Source: Methanofollis sp. UBA420 (GTDB taxonomy: Archaea > Halobacteriota > Methanomicrobia > Methanomicrobiales > Methanofollaceae). Taken from it: a stretch of 64,000 nucleotides of DNA. The translations under genes and the position numbers were made by a program. Below, piece after piece: positions 17,594 through 25,448 of the stretch. The notes beneath the pieces were generated by a model. That model did not search any database and was not told the DNA's origin. It saw only the letters and a list, made by a program, of their open reading frames with translations. The stretch is from assembly GCF_002498315.1 (NCBI RefSeq), contig NZ_DAGX01000002.1:810067-874066 (forward strand), given 5' to 3'. The stretch's first letter is position 1. Every line of letters begins with the position of its first letter.

Positions 17594-18187
17594 TCAGAGA
17601 GTCTGGCCCCTGAGGGCCTCGGTGCCCCGGACGATATAGGGGAGCGACCCCGTGTCAGAGACCTTCCTCGCGGGGACGCCGGCGATGGAGATATTCGGTT
17701 CCAGAAAAGACCTGTTCACGACGCTGTTGGCGCCGATGGCGATGCCGTCCGCGATCGTGATGTCGCCGAAGATCTTCGCGCCCGGGCCGATATAGACATT
17801 GTTCCCGATCTTCGGGGCGGTCTCGTCATGGGACCCGATATTGGCGCCAGGGTGAATCCGGCAGTTTTCTCCGATCTCGGCGGCGCTGTTGACGACGAGC
17901 TGGCCGTAGTGGGCGATGGACAGGCCTGGCCCGAAGACGTTCAGGGGGATGGTGAAGCCGAGGCGCACCGACATCTGGTGGTACCTGTACTGGAGTGTAT
18001 AATAGAACAGAGCATGGGCAGGGCTGATATTTTTCAGGCAGTTGTTCCAGTACTCGCACTTCCTCATCAGCAACTGGAATTTCCACAGATCGTCCCCTAT
18101 CAATGGCCGGGGTCTTGCCCGCCCAATTCCTGACGAAATTTTGTCTGCTTTCATGTAGAATAAGTAGTCATCTTTCGAACGGATCAT
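17594..18187 (-). CDS. Serine-acetyltransferase-like hexapeptide-repeat protein
   Basis: A 197-residue protein with an N-terminal helical part and a left-handed beta-helix of hexapeptide repeats (GLSIAHYGQLVVNSAA, then IGENCRIHPGANIG and IGNNVYIGPGAKIFG). The central His in IAHYG and the GVPAR terminus resemble CysE-like O-acetyltransferases. In this surface-glycan context it may acetylate a sugar or amino acid rather than make cysteine; that is inference. Upstream (18188-18300) is AT-rich and probably holds its promoter. Confidence 0.85.
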   Translation of the reverse strand: MIRSKDDYLFYMKADKISSGIGRARPRPLIGDDLWKFQLLMRKCEYWNNCLKNISPAHALFYYTLQYRYHQMSVRLGFTIPLNVFGPGLSIAHYGQLVVNSAAEIGENCRIHPGANIGSHDETAPKIGNNVYIGPGAKIFGDITIADGIAIGANSVVNRSFLEPNISIAGVPARKVSDTGSLPYIVRGTEALRGQTL

Positions 18188-18706
18188 CCGGCCCCTAAGA
18201 TGATCGCATAGCTCATAGAATTTTCGATCATACAGATATCTGGACGAGTGTCAATAGAATCCATAATCACAAATAATTATCAAAATATAGAAAAATCATC
18301 CGGTCTCAGGCCCTGCCGCATCGACCCGGATCCCGGTACGGGCAGACACACGGAGGAGAGACACGGGTATTCTCTCCGGGAGATGCAAATGTTGATATAA
18401 AATGTCACCAGAGACAGGTCTATTCCGGTCCACCCGCATGTATCTGTCATGAAAGGGAGAGCGGGCGCCGATCCCCGGCCTTGCAGGCTCCCTCCCCTGC
18501 AGCCAGACACGCCGAGCCTGCCCGGCCGTCCAACCCGAAAAATGCCCGAGAGGTCTTTGTACGATGGACTATCAGAATGGCGGCGATGAAGAGAGTCCCC
18601 ATGCAGCGCCAGGACAGGACCAGGCAAGAGGAGTCACCGGAGAGGGCGAGGACGGCACTTCTGTTTCGGTAGGGCGTCCAGGCGGCGCAGAGAGGGGAGG
18701 GGCGCG
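18188..18706. other. Gene-free gap with AT-rich divergent promoter region
   Basis: No supported gene. The left third (18200-18300) is AT-rich and should contain the promoter of the acetyltransferase-like gene. A TATA-like TGATATAAAATG lies at 18392-18403 on the plus strand, which would leave a leader of about 280 nt before the ATP-grasp gene; I see no riboswitch-like fold by eye. A GGGAGGGG ribosome binding site just precedes 18707. Confidence 0.4.
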
Positions 18707-19879
18707 ATGAAGAAGGAGCGCTGCGCCCTGGTGATGGGGGGGTACGTGAACGGCTACTCCATCATCCAGGAACTGTACGACCGTGGCGTGCGCGATATCG
18801 TCCTCATCGACCACGACAGAAAACCCGGGGCATACAGCAACAAGATCACGCGGTTCATCTGCGCCAGAGCCACCGAGGAGAGCATCCACGCCGAACTGAC
18901 AAAACTCGGCAAGGAGTACGGGCAGGTAGTCGTCTACCCCACAGACGACGTCCACCTGGAGGTCCTGGACGCCCTTGCCGGGAAAGTCGGATCCTTCTGT
19001 TTCCTCCCGATCAACCCGGCCAATCTGGGCCTCTGCCTGAACAAGTACTACCAGTACAGGTGCTGCGAGGCGCTGGGAGTCCCGTACCCAAAGACAGTCC
19101 CTATCGAGCGGGTCGAGGACGCCGGCCGGATCCTCTCTGTCCCCTTCCCTGTCATCGTCAAGCCCGACAAAAGGGAGGACCTGAAATCCGATGTCTTCAG
19201 GAACATCGTCATCTCCGACAGGGGCAACTACGATGCACAGCTCCCCAGGATCACCGCCGCCCTCGAGCAGGGCGTCCCCCTCCTCGCCTCCGAGGTCGTC
19301 CCGGGCGACGGCTCAAACATCTATGCGTACGTCGGCTACCGGAGCCGGGACGGCAGGATCCTGAGTGAATGGACAGGGAAAAAACTCTCCCAGTACCCGG
19401 ACAACTTCGGGATCTTTGCAAGCGCTTCCAACCAGGCGCCGCCCGAGATCCTGGAGCAGGGGAGGCGCCTCCTCGACGGGATGGACATCGTCGGCATCGC
19501 AGAGCCCGAGTTCAAGTACGATGCCAGAGACGGAAGGTACAAACTGATGGAGATCAATCTCCGCTCCATGATGTGGCACCGTGTCGGCAACCTTTCGGGC
19601 GTGAATGTCCAGTACGCCCAGTACCTCGACGCCGCCAGCCTCGAGGTTCCCGTTCAGGTCCAGGAGAAGGAGAGGGAGGTCCACCTCGTGTACCTGAAGC
19701 ACGAGATCATCAACCTCCTCATGAGACCGGGCTATCACCGCACCTTCTTCCGCAACCTCTCAGGCCCGGTCTCCCTGGCCTTCTTCGACAGGCACGACCT
19801 CCGGCCTTTTCTCGTCGACGGCGCGGACACCGTCTACGAGGTGGGCGTGGCCTGCCTGAAGAAACTGGGCCTCCTCTGA
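18707..19879 (+). CDS. ATP-grasp domain ligase
   Basis: A 390-residue protein of the carboxylate-amine/thiol ligase ATP-grasp superfamily. The N-terminal Rossmann-like part (ALVMGGYVNGYSIIQEL) is followed by PFPVIVKPDKRE, the lysine-bearing ATP-binding strand, and by FKYDARDGRYKLMEINLR, carrying the metal-binding Glu-x-Asn. It probably joins a carboxylate to an amine, perhaps adding an amino acid to a glycan or metabolite in this surface locus. A strong GGGAGGGG ribosome binding site supports ATG 18707. Its 3' end overlaps the convergent asparagine-synthase-like gene by 120 nt. Confidence 0.85.
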   Translation: MKKERCALVMGGYVNGYSIIQELYDRGVRDIVLIDHDRKPGAYSNKITRFICARATEESIHAELTKLGKEYGQVVVYPTDDVHLEVLDALAGKVGSFCFLPINPANLGLCLNKYYQYRCCEALGVPYPKTVPIERVEDAGRILSVPFPVIVKPDKREDLKSDVFRNIVISDRGNYDAQLPRITAALEQGVPLLASEVVPGDGSNIYAYVGYRSRDGRILSEWTGKKLSQYPDNFGIFASASNQAPPEILEQGRRLLDGMDIVGIAEPEFKYDARDGRYKLMEINLRSMMWHRVGNLSGVNVQYAQYLDAASLEVPVQVQEKEREVHLVYLKHEIINLLMRPGYHRTFFRNLSGPVSLAFFDRHDLRPFLVDGADTVYEVGVACLKKLGLL

Positions 19880-21526
19880 TGCCTGCAAAGAGAGGTACCT
19901 GAGGGCCTGGTAGCCGAGGAGAGAGACATAGGGGCGCCGGGCATTCGCAATGTTCACGACCACCCGGCGCGGCAGGCCGTCAAGTCCCCCGGCATCCCGC
20001 ATCCTCAGGAGAGAGAACCTGGAGAGATGGGGGAAGGCGAAGTACCTCCCCCACCTGACGTCGAAGAGGCGCTGGTGCATGGCACGGATCCGTGTGGCGA
20101 CGGAGGGGCCGGGCATGACGCTGCTGATACGGGTCGTGCACTCGATCCCGCCGAGCGCGGCGAGGTCGCCGGTGAAGAGGGAGCAGGCCGTGTATTCCTT
20201 GTACAGCGCCTGACCGAGCCTGAGGGAGAGGGGCACGCGCTGGAAGAATGTCATCAGCTCGCGGTCCCAGAGGGGCACGCGCCAGCCGTACCCGAAGTAC
20301 TCGTACACCCTGACCGAGTTGATGATGTACTTCGCCTGTCTCTCCTTGAAGTCGAAGTACTCGATGGCGTCGGCGCAGGACTCGGCGTCATGGACATCGG
20401 GACACCCGGCACTCGTCAGGGACCGCTCCGCGTAGAGGGCACGCAAGGGGGGGTCGTCCCAGGCCCAGAGCAAGTAGTGCGCCGCCAGGTTGTCGGCAAG
20501 GAATTTTTGGAGGGTGTATGCCTGCGGCCGGCCGTACTCCCGTGGGATGTGGCTGCCAGCCAGCATGTCCCCGCTGTGTCCGGGCACAAAGACAGCATCG
20601 GGCGGCACCGCACCCTCATCCTTCATCTCGCAGACGGCCAGATAGTCCTGGGTGTGGGGGAGGGAGGAGAGGTTGCCGCCATAGCGGAGGTACTCTGTAA
20701 GGGCATCCCCCCCATAGCAGGCCTGCACCTTCTCCTTCGTGTACTCCACGCAGTGCCAGTCATAGCCGAGGGCCCGGGCGACCTCACGGCTGATCCGGAC
20801 CTCGCGGTTCTCCTTCACGCCATAGGTGAAGCAGGTCACGTCCTCTGCACCCAGGCGCCTGAGCATGGCGACGATGATCCGGGAGTCGAGGCCGCCGCTC
20901 AGGGGGACGACGATCCGCTTCCCTTCGCACGAGGCGAGGAGGCGACGAAAGACCCGGAGGAGAACGTTGTCGAGGCCCCGGGTGAGGTCGCCGACGAGGT
21001 CGCTACCGGCAAAATAGTCGCCGTGCCTGAACTGTGCATAACTGACGGTTCGGGCGGCGCCTGAACGCCGCGGGGAGATGAGGCACTCACCGGCCTGGAG
21101 TTGCCTGATCCCCCGGTACAGGGTCCAGGGGCCGGTGACAAAGCCGGTGGCAAGGAACTCGGCTGCGGACTCCTCGTTCAGAGGCGAGGAGACGCGTTCC
21201 ACAAGGAAGTGGGGGTCGTCGGCGATGACCATCTCCTCTCCCCTGCCGGCAAAGAAGAGGGGGATGCTCCGCAGGCGGTCGACGGCGGCGGCGATGATAT
21301 CGGGTGTCTCGACGACAAAGGCGTACTCGCCGTTCAAGGACTCAAGGAGGGCCCCGACGGCGTTCAGGTCGTCCCAGGGGGCGGAGAGGAGGAGGGCGGC
21401 GGTCTCCCTGCCGTCAAGGAGGACACCGCCGGCAAAGACGGTCCCCTTGTACCAGCAGCGACTCTCTCCGTTTTCGGAGAATTCCCAGGGGAAGAAGGGG
21501 TTGTTCAGGCAGACATGTCCGGCCAT
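19760..21526 (-). CDS. Asparagine-synthase-like amidotransferase without N-terminal Cys
   Basis: A 588-residue protein with an N-terminal Ntn-glutaminase-like domain (LNGEYAFVV, DRLRSIPLFF) and a C-terminal synthetase domain with the PP-loop VVPLSGGLDSRI near residues 237-248. The enzyme normally needs Cys as residue 2, but here it starts MAGHVCLNN, so glutamine hydrolysis is doubtful and ammonia or another amine may be the donor. Its last 40 codons lie antisense to the end of the ATP-grasp gene. It shares an upstream promoter region with the guanylyltransferase gene. Likely role: amidation of a surface-glycan component. Confidence 0.85.
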   Translation of the reverse strand: MAGHVCLNNPFFPWEFSENGESRCWYKGTVFAGGVLLDGRETAALLLSAPWDDLNAVGALLESLNGEYAFVVETPDIIAAAVDRLRSIPLFFAGRGEEMVIADDPHFLVERVSSPLNEESAAEFLATGFVTGPWTLYRGIRQLQAGECLISPRRSGAARTVSYAQFRHGDYFAGSDLVGDLTRGLDNVLLRVFRRLLASCEGKRIVVPLSGGLDSRIIVAMLRRLGAEDVTCFTYGVKENREVRISREVARALGYDWHCVEYTKEKVQACYGGDALTEYLRYGGNLSSLPHTQDYLAVCEMKDEGAVPPDAVFVPGHSGDMLAGSHIPREYGRPQAYTLQKFLADNLAAHYLLWAWDDPPLRALYAERSLTSAGCPDVHDAESCADAIEYFDFKERQAKYIINSVRVYEYFGYGWRVPLWDRELMTFFQRVPLSLRLGQALYKEYTACSLFTGDLAALGGIECTTRISSVMPGPSVATRIRAMHQRLFDVRWGRYFAFPHLSRFSLLRMRDAGGLDGLPRRVVVNIANARRPYVSLLGYQALRYLSLQASEEAQFLQAGHAHLVDGVRAVDEKRPEVVPVEEGQGDRA

Positions 21527-21572
21527 GGTCCTGTCCTACCGGCGGATGCAGTTATCACTCCTGATCGCATAG

Positions 21573-21581
21573 GAGTATAAA
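21573..21581. promoter_or_regulatory. Shared TATA element between divergent genes
   Basis: GTATAAAAA sits between the asparagine-synthase-like gene (minus, start 21526) and the guanylyltransferase (plus). Distances of about 50 nt to the minus start and 75 nt to the plus start leave short leaders on either side. Confidence 0.4.
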
Positions 21582-21654
21582 AATGCGCCGGAAGAGAGGC
21601 ACGCAGATCGTAACCCTCATCCCCCTCCTCCTCCCATGGGTACCCGACGTGTCC

Positions 21655-23007
21655 ATGCAGACCCTCATCCTTGCAGGTGGTTCAGGCACCAGGCTCTTTC
21701 CCCTGAGCCGGACCTGCTACCCGAAACAGTTCATCCCCCTCTTCGAGAACGAGTCGCTCTTCCAGAAGGCGGTGAAGCGGGCCCTCCTCTTCTCCCAGCC
21801 CGAGGAGATCTCTGTCATTACCAATGAGGCCCACCGCTTCCTGGTGGCGGACCAGCTCGCGGCCGTCGGCGCAGACTGCCCTGTCCTTGTCGAGCCCAGC
21901 GGGAAGAACACCCTGCCCGCGATCGTCTACGGCATGACCGAGGTCCTGAAGGAGGGGGAGGACGCGACCGTGGCAGTCCTCCCCTCGGACCAGCTGATCC
22001 TCCCTGGCGAGGAGTACAGGAAGGCTTTCCGTGCAGCCGAGGCGCTCGCACAGGACCATCTCGTCACCTTCGGGATCGCCCCGACCTCGCCTCACACAGG
22101 CTATGGCTATATCCGCCCTGGCCAGGCCCTCGCCGGCGGCTATGCCGTCGATGCCTTCGTCGAAAAGCCCGACCTGGAGACGGCGAAGACATATGTGCGG
22201 GACGGGTATCTCTGGAACTCAGGGATGTTCGTCTTCCCTGCAGCCCTCTTCATGGACGAGTGCAGGCGCCTGGCGCCGGCTGTGGCAGAGGCCTTCACCC
22301 GCTCCCCGGCGGAGGCCTATGCCTGCACCCCGAAGATCTCGGTCGATTTCGGGGTCATGGAAAAGACCGACCGCGCGGCGGTCGTGCCCCTGGCCGCTGC
22401 CTGGAGCGATGTCGGGAGCTTCGACGCCCTGTACCAGGTGAGCAACAAGGACGGGCAGGGCAACGCGGTGAAGGGCGAGTACCTGGGCATCCACAGCGGG
22501 AACAACCTGATCATCTCCGACCGCCTGGTGGCAACGATCGGCCTCTCCGACCTTGCGATCGTCGACACGGCCGACGCCCTGCTGGTCTGCCCGAAGGCCG
22601 AGTCCCAGCATGTCGGCGAGATCACGACTCTCCTGAAGGAGAGGGGCGACGGCCGCTGCGACCTCCACACCACCGTCCACCGCCCCTGGGGCCGGTACAC
22701 CGTCCTCCTCCAGGGCGACTCCTTCCAGATCAAGAGGATCACCGTCCTGCCGGGCCGCCGCATCTCGGCCCAGCTCCACCACCACAGGAGCGAGCACTGG
22801 GTCGTCGTCCGCGGCATGGCCGAGGTCTCCAATGACGGCCGCACATTCTTCGTCCGCCCCGGCGAGAGCACATTCGTCCCGGCCGGGGTGAAGCACCGCC
22901 TGGGAAACCCGGGGCTGATCCCCCTGGAGGTGATCGAGGTACAGAACGGCGACTTCATCTCCGAGGACGATATCGTCCGCTTCGACGACGACTTCAAAAG
23001 GGAGTGA
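21655..23007 (+). CDS. Mannose-1-phosphate guanylyltransferase / mannose-6-phosphate isomerase
   Basis: A 450-residue bifunctional-type enzyme giving GDP-mannose. The nucleotidyltransferase part begins QTLILAGGSGTRLFPLSR and has FVEKPD and EPSGKNTLPAIVY motifs; the C-terminal cupin (RISAQLHHHRSEHWVVVRG near residue 370, then VPAGVKHRLGNPG) is the isomerase domain. The family N-terminus fits ATG 21655; GTG 21649 is possible, and the longer in-frame reading from 21583 begins inside the TATA element. It supplies GDP-mannose for the surface glycans encoded around it. Confidence 0.93.
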   Translation: MQTLILAGGSGTRLFPLSRTCYPKQFIPLFENESLFQKAVKRALLFSQPEEISVITNEAHRFLVADQLAAVGADCPVLVEPSGKNTLPAIVYGMTEVLKEGEDATVAVLPSDQLILPGEEYRKAFRAAEALAQDHLVTFGIAPTSPHTGYGYIRPGQALAGGYAVDAFVEKPDLETAKTYVRDGYLWNSGMFVFPAALFMDECRRLAPAVAEAFTRSPAEAYACTPKISVDFGVMEKTDRAAVVPLAAAWSDVGSFDALYQVSNKDGQGNAVKGEYLGIHSGNNLIISDRLVATIGLSDLAIVDTADALLVCPKAESQHVGEITTLLKERGDGRCDLHTTVHRPWGRYTVLLQGDSFQIKRITVLPGRRISAQLHHHRSEHWVVVRGMAEVSNDGRTFFVRPGESTFVPAGVKHRLGNPGLIPLEVIEVQNGDFISEDDIVRFDDDFKRE

Positions 23008-23029
23008 CGAGAGGTGCCCGCCCAGGATG

Positions 23030-23440
23030 AGGCGAGGATGGCACAGGATTCAGGGCCCTGTCTACCCCAACCCTATCCGGAGTGAGGAACGAGCGCCAAC
23101 GAGTTCGAGAGGGGCGAAGACCTTCTCGACTACCTTCGGTCGTCACTCGAAAATCAGAGATTCACGGAAGATCGAAGATCTTCATGTAAACGGGAAATAC
23201 ATGGTATTTCCCTTTCAGGCAAATCTTCGATTTGCCATGCAAGAAAATGCTCTGCATTTTCTGTGTTCTTGTGCTCACCTCGTTCGCAGCCCCCGGACCC
23301 CGCTCAGGATAGGGGTGGGATGATTATCTCCTCCTCAGGATCTCCTTTTCTCTCTTCCCGGATACTCTCCAAAGATGGGACGACCGAAGGAAACATGAGA
23401 AGACCAAAGGTCTTCGAGAGTCCCAGGGCCAGGAGTGTGG
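23030..23440. repeat. Mosaic small-hairpin repeat, copy 3
   Basis: The 508-base gap 23008-23515 contains the densest hairpin run: 23167-23183 (GAAGATC, loop GAA), 23192-23212 (GGGAAATAC, loop ATG), 23218-23236 (GGCAAATC, loop TTC), 23242-23262 (AGAAAATGC, loop TCT) and 23399-23415 (GAAGACC, loop AAA). The right part is in reversed orientation: GTGCTCACCTCGTTCGCAG with CCGCTCAGGATAGGGG is the complement of the words at 1727-1760. No gene is seen. Confidence 0.8.
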
Positions 23441-23515
23441 GGGAGGCAGGGGAAACACCCCTCCACAGGATCGCCCGACGCATGAGGGCATCTCAAGGCC
23501 ACATGATCTGGGCTT

Positions 23516-24637
23516 TCAGTTTATCCGTGCCAGCCGCCCCTTCACCCGCCACTTCAGTTCATGGCAGAGGGAGGGGAGGTGGTACAGGAGGTTTGTCGAG
23601 TAGTTGCAGCTGCAGCCAGGGCACTGTTTCAGGAACATCTCCTTGAGCCTCTGCCTGTACGCCTCCGAGGAGACGATCTCGGGGAGGGGCGTCTCCCTGA
23701 CCGTGCCCATCGGGGGCAGGGCCCAGCACCCCGAGTAGACCTCGCCGTGCGGGCCGACGTACACCTTCTCGTACCCGAGGTGGCAGGGGATGTCCTCCCT
23801 CCTGGGGTTCTGGAAATAGTCCTTCATATATTCGAGAGAGGAGTAGCTCTTGCTGATCAGGCCGGGGTGCGTGGACTTGATCCGGTGAAGCTCAGCGACC
23901 AGATCGTCGAGCCTGTCCCTTTCGTCCGCCGGTATCCAGAGTTCCGCTGTGTCGACGTCCCTGAAGAAATAGAGCGATGTATTGAGGAGGTTGAAGCCGC
24001 AGGTGATGCCGAGTTCTCTGGCCAGGTCGACCATCTTCGGGATCTCCGGGAAGGTGGGCTTCATCACGGTTGTCCCGATGGTAATGGCAAGGCCGGGGTA
24101 CCGGGAGTCACGAAGCCCGATCAGGGTCCTGAGGGCGCCGGTACTCCGTTCAAATCCACCTTTCACCCCCCTGACTGTGTCGTGGACCGCGGCCGTGCCG
24201 TCGATGGAGATGGAAAAGCCGTCGAGGCCGTTCTCGATGAGAGAGACCGCCCTCTCTTCGGTGAGCAGGAGCCCGTTCGTGGTGATGGAGAGGTCGGCAA
24301 AGCCGAGGTCATCCGCGATTTTTACGATCGCGGGCAGGTCTTTTCGCAGCAGGGGTTCGCCCCCGGCGAACTCGATATTCCGGATCCCGATGGCCCTCGC
24401 CTGGGCGAGAACCTCGCCTGCCTCCCCCGCGTCCATTTCCCCGACAGAGGCGTGCCGCCACTGCCGGCAGGTGATGCACCGGCTGTTGCAGTTGTCTGTG
24501 ATATTGAAGACGAGGGTCGTCGGGTGGCAGGGTATCCTGGAAAGAAACGACGTATTCAATTTCGAGGCTTCTGAGTAGAAGATCCTGGAGGACTCCTTCA
24601 TTCCCTCCTTAATATATGAGGATAGTGATGCGGCCAT
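23516..24637 (-). CDS. Radical SAM protein with SPASM-like C-terminus
   Basis: A 373-residue radical SAM enzyme: the 4Fe-4S/SAM motif is CNSRCITC (CxxxCxxC) in the first hundred residues, followed by EFAGGEPLLRKD, the GGE SAM-binding motif. A C-terminal Cys cluster (CHLGYEKV, SGCWAL, then CPGCSC) resembles a SPASM auxiliary-cluster domain of peptide- or sugar-modifying enzymes. ATG 24637 is chosen because TATA-like GAAATATATTTC lies about 25-35 nt upstream; ATG 24652 is an alternative. A 19-bp palindrome covers the start. It may modify a peptide or glycan of the surface locus. Confidence 0.87.
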   Translation of the reverse strand: MAASLSSYIKEGMKESSRIFYSEASKLNTSFLSRIPCHPTTLVFNITDNCNSRCITCRQWRHASVGEMDAGEAGEVLAQARAIGIRNIEFAGGEPLLRKDLPAIVKIADDLGFADLSITTNGLLLTEERAVSLIENGLDGFSISIDGTAAVHDTVRGVKGGFERSTGALRTLIGLRDSRYPGLAITIGTTVMKPTFPEIPKMVDLARELGITCGFNLLNTSLYFFRDVDTAELWIPADERDRLDDLVAELHRIKSTHPGLISKSYSSLEYMKDYFQNPRREDIPCHLGYEKVYVGPHGEVYSGCWALPPMGTVRETPLPEIVSSEAYRQRLKEMFLKQCPGCSCNYSTNLLYHLPSLCHELKWRVKGRLARIN

Positions 24638-24653
24638 GGTTGACTCAACCATG
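24635..24653. promoter_or_regulatory. 19-bp perfect palindrome at the radical SAM start
   Basis: CATGGTTGACTCAACCATG: two perfect 9-bp arms around a single central base. It lies between the TATA-like element (about 24662-24673) and the start codon and even includes ATG 24637, a position where a bound repressor would block transcription. Confidence 0.5.
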
Positions 24654-24782
24654 CAGTCCCGAAATATATTTCTTCCCCCATGAACCCGGGAGGACACTGA
24701 TGGTTGCCAGGTCCACGCCGCGGGTGAGGGCATGACAGGAGATAGTACTCGGGGGGCCGCATTTGTAGCCTGAAGTCGGGAT

Positions 24783-24966
24783 GCCTGTTCCACCCGATCT
24801 CCTCTGCATCTGGAGAAGGCTTTTTGTGCGGGCAAACCTGACCAGGATGTCGATGTCACTCTGTGCACCGGCCTCTCCCCGTGCAGAGGATCCACCCGGC
24901 ATCGTTCTGTGTCAGGACGCGGACGATGGTCTCACAGATCGTATTGGTCAGTCTATATCTCGCCAT
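24783..24966 (-). pseudogene. Minimal nucleotidyltransferase (MNT) remnant
   Basis: Reading leftward, frame 24902-24783 gives GGSSARGEAGAQSDIDILVR followed by FARTKSLLQM, the catalytic GSxARGEA-x5-DIDILV core of MNT antitoxin-type nucleotidyltransferases. The upstream segment from ATG 24966 (MARYRLTNTICETIV) is in another frame, and downstream the frame loses similarity. It is therefore broken on both sides. Intact MNT proteins modify HEPN toxins; a HEPN remnant lies 220 nt away on the opposite strand. Confidence 0.65.
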
Positions 24967-25189
24967 CTCGCCCGACCCGTGCTGTGAATGTTATTCCCGC
25001 CCCTTCATCGGTCTTTCGACACCTCAGTCCATGGGAGATCTCGCCGGTGCTGTGCCGCCTCACATCCTCTTCTGAGACATTTTTCCCGGCCCTCAGGTCA
25101 GTGCAGCAGATTCTGCAGAAAAGGAGACCATACGCAGGAGCAGAATGTCAATCGACTTTTCGTCTGTGCCAATGAGGATCATTCCCTCT

Positions 25190-25410
25190 CGAAGTGAGGG
25201 GCCTCCTGCCTGCTTTCTTCGTGATCGGTAAGGCGGCGAAGAAACTCCCCCCTCCTTCAGGGAGACCCGGATGGCAGGCATGCGGGACAGACTGTACTTC
25301 ATTCAGTGTGGACCGGGAGATCGTCCGGGACGTTCTGACCCACGAGATCCCGGCACAGAAACCCCTCATCCGGGCATTGCTCGACCGGACAGAGGGGAAC
25401 AGCGGCTGAA
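25190..25410 (+). pseudogene. HEPN (DUF86) toxin remnant
   Basis: The plus strand carries VIGKAAKKLPPP (25220s-25250s), then MAGMRDRLYF in a shifted frame (from 25271), then back in the first frame FSVDREIVRDVLTHEIPAQK and PLIRALLDRTEG to 25409. Together these make the C-terminal two-thirds of a HEPN protein with its R-x4-H-type region altered (RDRLYF instead of RDxLIH). Two compensating indels and no N-terminus mean it is not functional. HEPN toxins are RNases paired with MNT antitoxins. Confidence 0.65.
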
Positions 25411-25448
25411 AACATCTCTCTTTTTCCACCACGGCGTGCCGCCGCCCC

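Noticed and set aside
18481..18672. 63-codon reading frame upstream of the ATP-grasp gene
   Set aside because: Translation is basic and low-complexity, no ribosome binding site, and it would overlap the ATP-grasp leader; no support.
23030..23440. Possible CRISPR array because of the regular short hairpins
   Set aside because: No direct repeats of 24-40 nt with unique spacers; units are inverted repeats of differing sequence, and no cas genes are nearby.
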